Origin: Gymnopus androsaceus JB14
Lineage: Eukaryota > Basidiomycota > Agaricomycetes > Agaricales > Omphalotaceae
Direction of reading: 5' to 3'
Assembly (NCBI GenBank): GCA_009733575.1
Contig: ML769872.1
Location: forward strand, 1-39,049
Length of the DNA: 39,049 nucleotides
The notes beneath the pieces were generated by a model. It did not search any database and was not told the origin of the DNA. It saw only the letters and a program-made list of their open reading frames with translations. Positions 11,021 through 19,653 of this stretch are shown here, piece after piece. The translations under genes were made by a program, and so were the position numbers. Numbering within the stretch: the first letter of the stretch is position 1; each line of letters opens with the position of its first letter.

Positions 11021-11521
11021 TTGAGGTCGCGGAAACTCACGCAATTGGATATTGCACGCGAGGCAATGCTTGACTTCAAGGGTAGCGTCTCCTTGTTTGA
11101 GACGTTGGATAGTGTTGTCACTCATCTTGCAGAATGCGGAGTCACCGTCGAGGATATGGCCGCATCCTACTACTGGGCCCAGCAATATATCTGGGACATG
11201 ACCATCTCGCTCGACCGGAACTCGGATTGATACAACTACTTGACCACGTTATACAAGCGTGGTTGTGCTCGCCTCCAGTTTGTCAGGATGCCAATCATAC
11301 CTGACCGTACCTGGAGTTTGCCACCTCATCTTTCGATGGAAGATGTGATTGAAGGGCGACGTTGTAAAGCTATAGCCAAAACACGAAAGCGCCAGCGTGG
11401 AGATCATTGGAGGTTCGCCAAACGCGAACCTGTTAGAGTTACTCGGCCGGGACAAACACCTGTGACGCAGGTGACTAACGGAGTCAGTACGCTAACCTTG
11501 TCTTCTTCAGCTTTTCCTTAG
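11021..11521 (+). pseudogene. Unknown ORF tail, retroelement-like, one in-frame stop
   Basis: One frame runs from about 11021 to the TAG at 11519-11521 with a TGA at 11228-11230. It reads LDIAREAMLDFKGSVSLFET, YYWAQQYIWDMTISLDRNSD, stop, then YLTTLYKRGCARLQF and a basic C-terminus (KTRKRQRGDHWRFAKRE). I do not recognise the domain. A purine run and a TG-starting sequence follow within 35 bp, as at the end of an LTR-element ORF, which makes a retroelement origin possible. Confidence 0.35.
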
Positions 11522-11542
11522 ATTAACCCGTAGGATCAATCT

Positions 11543-11554
11543 GGAGGGGGAGGG
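11543..11554 (+). other. Possible polypurine tract followed by TGTAACGGG
   Basis: GGAGGGGGAGGG directly precedes TGTAACGGG, the arrangement expected at a 3' LTR start. No second LTR copy or LTR end could be identified, so this is weak. Confidence 0.3.
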
Positions 11555-11776
11555 TGTAACGGGTATGGATATATTAGGCAATTATGTGCTTTTCGAGGAA
11601 ACTGAAACCAAGGCATGCAGGAAGATGATAGGGAATTGATGAATGTTGTCGCTTGAGCCGAGATACGTATATGATATTATTTAATTAATTTATATATATA
11701 AATTGTATATTATATGGGAGCACACGAAACTTGGGCGTATGAGCCAGTGAGCTTACTGTATAATATCTGGTATATT

Positions 11777-11862
11777 GGTGAAGTGGTCTAACTGGTCCAA
11801 CTTGGCACTAAATTTGCCCAATTGCTAGTGGTCTCATGTTCAATCCTTGGTCTGACCTCTAA
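11777..11862 (+). repeat. tRNA-derived SINE head or tRNA pseudogene
   Basis: 11784-11795 reads TGGTCTAACTGG, matching the RNA polymerase III box A consensus TRGYNNARNNGG at every position. 11838-11846 reads GTTCAATCC, matching box B. The spacing of about 43 bp is normal for a tRNA. Acceptor pairing is poor and no convincing anticodon stem is seen, so it is not a working tRNA gene. It is followed by a GC-rich tail to about 11930. Confidence 0.55.
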
Positions 11863-12087
11863 ACAATGTTTTTACTAGACCCAGGCCGCCCGGATGGGTG
11901 GCCGGGCCCGGTACTCTCCTTGTCGGCGGTTCAGCATAGATTGTCCCAATCGGGAACTGATTCCTTTGATCTGTATCTATCACTGGTAGATTAGATGCAT
12001 TGTAATCAGTAATATTGGCTGCTGAGCAATTGCCCAAGGCATTAACCCAAGGCCTTTGTCCTATATTTGGGGCTAGGGCAATTCCCC

Positions 12088-12131
12088 TTGCTGATCACAT
12101 CAGACCTTGGGCTACTCCCCAAGCTGATGTG
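12088..12131 (-). repeat. Right terminal repeat of nested block, hairpin
   Basis: TGATCACATCAGACCTTGGG, a short loop and CCCCAAGCTGATGTG form a hairpin. Its reverse complement aligns with the left end over about 60 bp, including the flanking AGCAAGGG. Confidence 0.7.
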
Positions 12132-12134
12132 TTC

Positions 12135-12601
12135 CGCTAGCTTCCATGGCTGTGGGTCCCTACCGGATCCTGGGAAAAATCGGGAGCCACGCATACCAAC
12201 TAGACCTCCCTGGCAATCTCAAAAAAATCCACAACATCTTCCATGTTGACTGCCTGAAGATTCATCACGAGGATGTGTTCAAACGCAAGCGAGAACCACC
12301 CCTGCCAGTCTTCATCGACGGAAACGCAGAATACTACATAGAGAAGGTCCTAGACTCCCAACCACTGAAAGGCGGAAGCAACAAAATCCAGTATCTGGTG
12401 AAGTGGAAGGATTACGGAGAGGAATACAACTAGTGGATCCCATGGCAAAGCATGGCAGGCAGGATCGAGCTGATTGAGGAATGGGAGAAGGCTCACCCGA
12501 AAAAGAGGAAGCTACGGAGGGAGCTCCTGGAAGAGCTGCAGAAGATGGCGGAAGAGCAGGGGGAAGATCGGGAGGAGGAGGAGGAGCAAAGGGACACCTA
12601 A
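12135..12601 (+). pseudogene. Integrase C-terminus and chromodomain, chromovirus 1 (after the insert)
   Basis: The frame resumes with AVGPYRILGKIGSHAYQLDL and IHNIFHVDCLKI, the usual GPF/Y-type end of gypsy integrases. A chromodomain follows: YYIEKVLDSQ, then IQYLVKWKDYGEEYN, a TAG at 12431-12433 where Thr or Ser before W is usual, then W-I-P-W and an acidic, Glu-rich tail to TAA 12599-12601. Chromodomains of such elements steer integration to modified histones. The stretch 12146-12433 is open and is the direct partner of the integrase cut at about 5902. Confidence 0.9.
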
Positions 12602-12908
12602 CGACGTTAAGTCCCACTCACTTATTTCTCTTTCAAACATTCCATCCCACACTTGCGGTGTTAACTTTTATCAAACGAACAAATACTTTTCACTTTCAAA
12701 CGCTGAATGGACAGAAACAGCTCTTTCATTTCTTACTAACGATCCAAATGCACATTCTCACTTTTGCACTTATTAAACAACAAGAAAATCAAGATTTTAT
12801 TGATCGAGTACAAAGAAAAAAGGGACAAAAAAGGGAAACAAAAAGAGACGTAAAACAAGACGAAGGGAGAATACCAACAGGGGGAAATCAAGGGAAGGGA
12901 AGGGGGAC
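12602..12908. other. Convergent spacer between pol and antisense gene of chromovirus 1
   Basis: This is the gap between the pol stop (12601) and the end of the antisense gene. On minus it contains AATAAA near 12795-12800, a plausible poly(A) signal for the antisense gene. No other feature was seen. Confidence 0.45.
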
Positions 12909-15900
12909 TTAGCACGAATAGGAAGGGGAAGGGACATTGAACTCCGCCGCAGGGGGGAGGAGGAGTGCTAGTACCAAACAGGGCGGACGCTTCCTCATCC
13001 TTGTCTGGACCATTGCTTTGCATCTCAACATCACCCTTGTACTCCACCCCGGGTATACCACCCCAATTGCTTTCATCGCCAGCATCCTCCTGACCAGCTC
13101 CTCCTTGAGATCCACCAACTGCGTCATCCGAATCATCCGCATAAATGTTGTCAGCATTATCCTGTGAATACAGGGGCATCTGGACTGGCGGGAGTAGGAG
13201 GTGGACGGACAACCACCAATTGCCCTTCCAAATGCAGAAGTGCTGCCGCCCGAGATTCCCAGTACTCCTCGTCCTCAATGAAAGTCTGAAGCTGGGCACG
13301 AAGGAGATCTCAAGTGTCCGCACGCATCTGGGACAACAGGGGGAGGAAGAAGGTGTGACGAAGGGAATCCAAGGGAGGAGGACAACCCAAGGGTTGCAAC
13401 GTGTCAAAGGGCAGGATGGGGTAGAAAGGACATTGGGTATGGTGATGCGGAGGAATCACCAGACCCGCATACTCCGCCAAACTGAGCAAAGCAGCAGGGT
13501 CAACGGTGCTGTACTGATCCAGCAAGGGCGCAACACCTTCACGATATCAACCCGCCACCTGAAGGAGGAACGAGAGAGACTGCTCCATGTGTGAGAGACA
13601 CTCATGAAGATGCAGACGGAGACGTTCACTAGCCTCCTCAGCATGGTCATAGGCCTCAGGATTGGCACAACCATGAAGGAGGGAGGAACGGATCTCCTGA
13701 ACCAAGAACTCCACCCTGCGGGCGACCTCCACCAAGAAAGAGGTGGGACGAGCGGACTCGAGATGTCTAAAGGCGTTAGACAGCTGGGAGAGTTCTTGGC
13801 GATATTGCTCCACCTCAGCACGAAGGAGGGCATTGTTTTTGGATGCAACCTCCAGGGAATATGAACCACCGAGCTGAGCGACAAGGTCCAGATTACCCTC
13901 ATGAAGGGAGCTAGCGGAGTCTTCCGCAGAGCGAGCACATTGACAGAGATGCTCACAAGTGCCCAGTAAATCGTGGATGAGTTGGGAAGTATTCCCAATC
14001 TCGACCTCACGACAAATGGCACGGTCAACTGCCACACCACGACCCTCCTCTGACTTGCGCAATTCCACTTCATAGCGAGCCAGGATACCTTCCAAATCCT
14101 TCGATTCGGGCAGCAGGATCCTACAGCAAGAAGGCGAATAAGAAGCCTAGGAGGAAAAGCAAAAAAGGGACGTACGGGATACCGGGAACTACCAAAGCCT
14201 TGTAAGCCTTGGTCTGGGCAGCACTAGCAGCGGAGGCTGCAGCACTGTCCGCCAAAGCCCTAACCTCCCCCTCAAGCAGTTCATATTCCACTTGACAGTT
14301 TTTTAGCATCCGCTCCTGCTCTGAGTTCAAACGACGAAGGTCGGCCAGTTGGGTTTCCAGATGCCGAGTCTGAATGACAGCCATCCGATTTCGCGCCCGC
14401 TCAGTCTCCAGATCCAATTGCGAGGAATTGAGACGCCTTTGCATGTCGGATAACTCCTGCTGAAGAGCTCCGACATCGTTTGTTCTTAATACAGGCATGG
14501 GAGGCTAGGAGAAGAGGAATTAGAATAAGGGTCGGAAGAAAAGGGAAAAAGGAAGGTGACATCTCACCAATGGCTCCCAATGAACCGGATGAATGGGGTT
14601 CAGCCGTTGGCTGTCACCATACGCATCCCAAAGATCCTTCATGGCAGGGTCGCGACTGGAGGTGATATCGAGATGAGCCCTGCTGTAGGCAGCCCCATCC
14701 AATCCGGGTCGCTCAAGTAACCTGGGAGGAGACCATGTCCAACGAGGGACAGGAGACCAACGGTCAAGAGCAGGCACAGAGGGGACAGGTGGGACAGCCA
14801 AGGGGGAAAATGTGGAAGAGTGCTCAGGAGGAACAGATGGCGAAGCAGGAGAAGGAGCAGTAGTGGGGGCGGCAGCAGGGGGCGGGCTGGGAACCTTGCG
14901 AGGAGGGGGAGATAATGTTGGGGGAAGACCCTGACCACCAGGAAAGACCACAGGAATAGTGGGAACGGGTCTGGGAGAAATGGCATGCAATGTGGAGGAA
15001 CCAGCGTGCCGCTGTTGCCGTTGCTGAGCATCCAAACCTCTTTTGTGACAACGTGCCTTCTTCTCTTTCCGCTCCTGCTCGCGCAAATCTTCTTCCCAAT
15101 TTGCCTTCACCGCCCGTTTTCCCTTCCGCTGCTGCTCTAGCTCTAGACGACGCTTGGTCTCAGCCGCAGCAAGACGTGCATCCTCCTGGTCCTTGAAAAA
15201 GCGAGCTTTGCTCGCAGCAGCATTCTGAGCCTCCGTGGCCTTGAAAGCTTCCAGCTCACGGGCCAAATCCGACCCTGGAGGGATAATCATGTCGCCAACT
15301 CACAAAGGGACAGAGGGAGCTTGTGGACAATCAGATGGAACAGGACGTACGGGAGGAGGGATACGAATGGTGGGACCACGGACAATTCGTACCCCGTGGG
15401 GAGGAAGAGTAGAGGGAGGAGGAGCAGCGGACGGAAGAACGGTGGTACCTAGCTTACGAGGGGAGCTTCGGGACCCAGGAGCACGAGGCTCATAAGAAAC
15501 ACCCAGAGGGCTTACCCGACCATCGGATCGAGTAGGAGAGGACTGGAAGGTCGACAATTTGACAATACGTCCGCAACCAGGAGGGCCAACACGATCGGCG
15601 GAAGGTGAGAGGGGGTCGTTGGGACAAGCAACGCGAGTGGATTGAGCAATGTGCTGAATAGCTTCCTCGAGACTAGTGAAGAAGGAAGGGGGTTGACAAT
15701 AGGAGTTGTAGGACCGGGAATTCAAACGAGCCATACAAGACTCAAATTGCTGCCAAGCCCAGGAGAGAGGGGCACCGAATCAACTAGGGAAATCTGAGTC
15801 AGGACCAAAAATCACAAAGAAGGGAAGAAGAACACGAACATAGCGAACAATCAATATTGATAGGCTATTCTGAGCGGACAACCCTTGTGAGCCTTCTGAC

Positions 15901-16274
15901 AGGCATCGCACACCAACTCGGTGCCACTGGTGGCACTACACATCTCCCCTTTACCTTCACAACGAGTGCAACAGTTCAAGCGCTTAGCAACTTCACGCCA
16001 CTTGAGATCCGTAACATCAACATTGAAGGAAAGTCCGCCAAGTTGGAACACGGCCTTCAACGCTTCATCAATTTCCGCAGAAGTCGCAGTCTGCCAGGAA
16101 ACGGGACGTAGAGGAGAGACAACAATGGGGATACGCTGCTCAGACATTGAAGGTTCGACAGTGGTAGGACGGTGGGAGGAAGGAGAGGAAGGCGAAGGGT
16201 TTGGGGATGGGGACCGTTTGGGTCTTTTTGCGAGGGGAAGCATCGGAAGGAGAAGAAGTTCTTTTGGGGGGCAT
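12909..16274 (-). pseudogene. Antisense accessory gene of chromovirus 1: Zn2Cys6-like cluster plus coiled coil
   Basis: A multi-exon gene opposite to gag-pol, between pol and the 3' LTR. It probably starts at ATG 16274 (MPPKRTSSPSDASPRK), with a frameshift near an A-run at about 16230. The first exon ends with CTRCEGKGEMC and CDACQKAHKGC, spacing CX2CX6CX9CX2CX6C. Next come a Ser/Pro-rich part (15734-15303), a Lys/Arg/Glu-rich helix then Pro-rich part (15260-14568), coiled coil (14504-14176; 14120-13547 and on) and an acidic tail (13165-12930). Good introns are 14567-14505 and 14175-14121, GT-AG with matching phase; an acceptor TTCACAG precedes the tail. TGA codons at 13549-13547 and 13312-13310 interrupt an otherwise continuous frame. 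Function is unknown; DNA binding is only inferred from the cysteine spacing. Confidence 0.65.
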
Positions 16275-16442
16275 TTTGGGAGTGCACAACAACGAGGATA
16301 AGGAAGAAGTGAGAATGGGAAGTTGAACATAAACTTTTCAAACTGTTTGTTGGCACGTGTGGGTCCAACAGCAATCACGTCATTCTAGAACCCGCGATCC
16401 GCCACTTGACATGCAAACCCAATCTAGATGCTAGGGGCCTTA

Positions 16443-16454
16443 GATGGGGGGTAA
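16443..16454 (+). other. Polypurine tract, chromovirus 1
   Basis: GATGGGGGGTAA lies directly before the LTR start TGTCATGCCC and primes plus-strand synthesis in LTR elements. Confidence 0.65.
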
Positions 16455-16964
16455 TGTCATGCCCTGTACCACCGGTTTCACTATCTTCAACCCTCTAACC
16501 CTCCTGATCCTAGGCATAACCTACCCTACCGACTCGACAACCGCCCGCTAAGTCCACTACGTATCTCAGCTACTTCCGTACATGCTTACTACTCACCAAT
16601 CCCACATCCCGCACGTATATAATCCGTAAACTCCCTTGGAGGATCCCTTGTCTTGATATTAACCTGTTTACCTCCCGTATTTCTTGCTTTCTCTCTATTT
16701 TCTTATATTTTTGTCAATTCATCTACTTTCTCAATACACGCTTGTTTTGGCTTCCGCTTTTTGACTCACGCGTCGACTTGACTGCCAACAAGCTCATACG
16801 ACAACCAGACTCGCCGCCGTCGACCAATTGATGTCGGCTCACACAACTAGACTCAGAACTCATATTCAGGAGCTTTGGCATTCCCAATCCACCCACTTCT
16901 CATTACTAGTCTTCAACTAGCTCACCCGCACACATATTTGATCGCGGATCTTGTCCGCCTTTCA
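16455..16964 (+). repeat. 3' LTR of chromovirus 1 (right end uncertain)
   Basis: Starts TGTCATGCCCTG after the polypurine tract. It has a TATA box TATATAA at 16616-16622, pyrimidine-rich downstream sequence, and no open frame of note. The end at about 16964 (CCGCCTTTCA) is an estimate, because the 5' LTR needed for comparison is outside the window. Confidence 0.55.
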
Positions 16965-17399
16965 TACTAAGGCCACAAAGCTACTTCTAGTACCTTTCCC
17001 TAAGACCGTCGACCCCGGTCTTACATTGGGTCCTTCCAGCTCTAGCTTGCCATTTTCATCAGAGCTTTCATCTCCTATGTCAGGTGCTACCTCCCCTCTA
17101 AACAAGGGCAGTATCATGTTGTTGGATCTTCTTGAGGTTAACCATTGTCTAAATAGTCCTGCAGCTGGAGTGAAGCATTCTGCTGAGTTTCCCTTGCACA
17201 CCTCATCTTTGCCACTCAAGCTGGTAAAAAGCAATGTTTGGTGGTGTCATGGACATGGGAGAAACATTGCTAGTACTGCATCTGCCTCCTGCGCCTCCAC
17301 CTACTCCAATCCTTCTATCTACACCATACCCTACCATTTGTTCATGTTCTAGTCTCAGCTAAAACTTCCTGCTATTCCTCAAGGTCATTCTCATCAGAA
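16965..17399 (+). other. Unassigned sequence before the dioxygenase remnant
   Basis: An open stretch of about 130 codons ends at 17352 (Ser/Pro-rich, with SSSSLPFSSELSSPMSG). It may be an N-terminal exon of the following gene, but no domain is recognisable. Confidence 0.3.
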
Positions 17400-18515
17400 A
17401 TCACATGCGAATCATGCTGGACAGTGCAGGAAAGTTGATGCAGTCTGCTACAAGATTCCCTGCAAGCGTCTTCAAGAGCTTGTGGATCAAGCGGCACCTG
17501 TCTCCACCTCCTTGGATACAGATGTGATGCATGGTTATACATCTGGCTATATTGGCAAAGAGTGCGTGGCTCCTGAAGCTGCTGGCTGTACTTGGTCGCT
17601 AGAGGAGCTTGTTGGTACTAGCAGCAGGTTTAAATTTGCTGTGATACCAGCAGATGCTAGTAGTGGGTAGGTTATTTTATTCGTTGAATGCCTACCGTGT
17701 CTTATTTTACTTTATGTAGTAAAGTGAGGCCCATAGTTGATGCATCCAAGTGTGTATCTGGGGCAGTCATTCCACCGCCAAGGGCTGAGGATATGGATGA
17801 GCCGGATCCTACATTTCTTGCTGCTGCTGATGAATGCACCGCTCTTCTCAAATCAAATCAACCAAAGTTATTTAAGCACTGAGACAATACGGCAAAGAAT
17901 CTGCCCAAGCATTGTCGAGGTATCTTTGCTGTGAGGGCCGTTGGAGTATCTTTTGTGGTGGTGGTCAGGAGGTATGTTGTACCTTTGTTGCACATTTTTG
18001 CTTGTTGCTAAAGATCCTGCAGTATCCAAAGCAATATACCACTCCAAGGCTCATCTCAAAATCCTTGACTCATTATTGGCTGCTATTTGCTTCATTCGCC
18101 TCGCTTAGCATGCCTTGTCTGCTTTTTTTTGTTGGGCGCCTTGTTTGTATTCCTTCTACGCTGAAATAGGGCTCGAATTGAGAAGGAATCCCCTGACATG
18201 CACTGGAACTTCGCTAAAAGTATCTTTGCCTGCTGCACCTTCAATTTCGGTCCTCAGACTGTTACTGTCAAGCATCTAGATCATCTTAATTATCTATTTG
18301 GATGGTGTGCTATTACAGCACTGGGTAATTTTAATCACCAGAAAGGAGTCATTTTTGTACTATGGGATTTGGCCTTGTCATCGAGCTTCCCCCAGGCTGG
18401 TCTATTCTCATCCCTTCTGCTATCTCCGCACTCGAACACCATTCATAGGTGTCAACGAGCGCGCTATTTGTTCACCCAGTATACTGCGGGGATTGTTTCA
18501 CACATGTGAATGACA
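17400..18515 (+). pseudogene. TET/JBP-like 2OG-Fe(II) dioxygenase remnant
   Basis: Blocks on plus: KRLQELVDQAAPVSTSLDTD to 17668, intron GTAGGT...TGTAG, then RPIVDASKCVSGAVIPPPRA and DPTFLAAADECTALLK (to about 17970), and after a degraded part FACCTFNFGPQTVTVKHLDH, LFGWCAITALGNFNHQKG, LWDL, PPGWSILIPSAI, HSNTI and RYLFTQYTAG. This matches a protein type common in agaricomycetes that I take to be the TET/JBP-like double-stranded beta-helix family. HLD would be the iron-binding HxD, the later His (HSN) the third ligand and Arg (RYxFTQY) the 2-oxoglutarate contact. At least one frameshift lies between IPSAI and HSN, so it is dead. TET/JBP genes are known to travel with KDZ transposons in basidiomycetes, which fits its neighbour. 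Confidence 0.5.
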
Positions 18516-18868
18516 ATGGCCATGTACGCTGTTTGGATGTCAGAGGTAGACTTGGCAGGAGGCAAAGAAGAACAGTGCAAGTGATAATTGGATGACTTCA
18601 ACCTTTCATCTCATGCTGAATGAGCTGAAGGGGCCCTTGATGTAGCTTGTATTTGAATATTACACTTTAATTTCAGTTTGTAGAAGATCATTACGCATAA
18701 AGGAAAAGAGTGCCCATTTAGTATGATGCATAAGGAAAGAGTGCTCATTGTTATGCATAAGGCAAAAGTGGATAATTTGGCAAGAAGGTAACATACTGAT
18801 TGAACAAAACAGGGGTAACTACTGCCTTTTGCTCTTGCCTTACTAACCATATTTACTCAACATCTCAA

Positions 18869-19031
18869 NNNNNNNNNNNNNNNNNNNNNNNNNNNNNNNN
18901 NNNNNNNNNNNNNNNNNNNNNNNNNNNNNNNNNNNNNNNNNNNNNNNNNNNNNNNNNNNNNNNNNNNNNNNNNNNNNNNNNNNNNNNNNNNNNNNNNNNN
19001 NNNNNNNNNNNNNNNNNNNNNNNNNNNNNNN
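18869..19031. other. Assembly gap (163 N)
   Basis: A run of N between the dioxygenase remnant and the KDZ transposase. The true distance and content are unknown, and open frames spanning it are meaningless. Confidence 0.99.
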
Positions 19032-19653
19032 CCCCAACTATTGTCTTATCAAGACTCTCAGGCAGAGAATATTCATGCAGGTGCTATCTGGAGGCAAGTT
19101 TGTTGAGTCCATCTGGGCACAGTGTGCCAATCAATGCTCCCTGGACCCACTGTGCTGTGGGACTTTATGGCGAGGCTAATGAACAGCATGTCAGTCTTCA
19201 TGCTGGGGAACAAGAGTAAGCGTATTATTTCTTTGCACAATTACTTCACGCTCTAACTTAACCATTTAGAAATCTCCTTGAATTGACGCCTTCTTACAAA
19301 CTCCGAGTTGGAGTTGGAGTTGGATTTTATAGCAAGTATTCCTAAAGCTGCCCTGAAATTCAAGCTATTTGCAAACAATTTGTTGAAGGGCCTGTTTCCA
19401 TGTTTGGTTGCTCGGATGAGGTTATTGTTGTTGCTGAGTTGCCAGATGACACTAGTAATGAGGTCCCCGCAGTTATGGATAAATCTGTTGAAGATATTGC
19501 CTAGGGGTACATACATTTACATATGTTTGTATACATCACTGAAGACTGTTGGCTGAGCACTGTTGGACAAATGCGACTGATCATGTAAAAACATGAACCC
19601 TGAGAAAGTAAACAAATGGTCAAAGCATCTCTTCTGCATCTCCTACTGGAATC

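Larger units (their letters stand above)
5915..12131. mobile_element. 6.2-kb nested block with inverted hairpin ends and captured gene fragments
   Basis: The block splits the integrase/chromodomain end of chromovirus 1. Its ends are imperfect inverted repeats: about 60 bp match well (shared core CCCAAGGTCTGATGTGATCA) and weaker similarity runs to about 110 bp. Inside lie a SAMHD1-like pseudogene on minus, a carboxypeptidase fragment on plus, a retroelement-like ORF tail and a SINE-like unit. The two gene fragments are cut where homology stops abruptly. No clean target duplication is visible, and 10-15 integrase codons appear to be missing at the junction. It may be one Pack-type transposon, or a mosaic made by recombination between copies of a small hairpin element. 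Confidence 0.6.
1..16964 (+). mobile_element. Chromovirus 1 (Ty3/gypsy LTR retrotransposon), 5' end outside window
   Basis: The domain order is gag, aspartic protease, RT, RNase H, integrase and chromodomain, which is the Ty3/gypsy (Metaviridae) order with the chromovirus end. The window opens inside or just before gag, so the 5' LTR and primer-binding site are not seen. The integrase 3' part is split by the 5915-12131 block and resumes at about 12135. After pol ends at 12601 there are 3.8 kb of extra sequence holding an antisense gene, then a polypurine tract (16443-16454) and an LTR starting at 16455. Stops, frameshifts, an RT deletion and Asp-to-Asn changes in catalytic motifs show the copy is dead. 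Confidence 0.9.

Noticed and set aside
11777..11862. Functional tRNA gene
   Set aside because: Boxes A and B fit, but acceptor and anticodon stems do not pair well.
12312..12617. Pro-rich minus-strand open frame over the chromodomain
   Set aside because: Antisense shadow of the Glu-rich tail of pol on plus.
18800..19219. Open frames running through the N stretch
   Set aside because: They only exist because N is not read as a stop.
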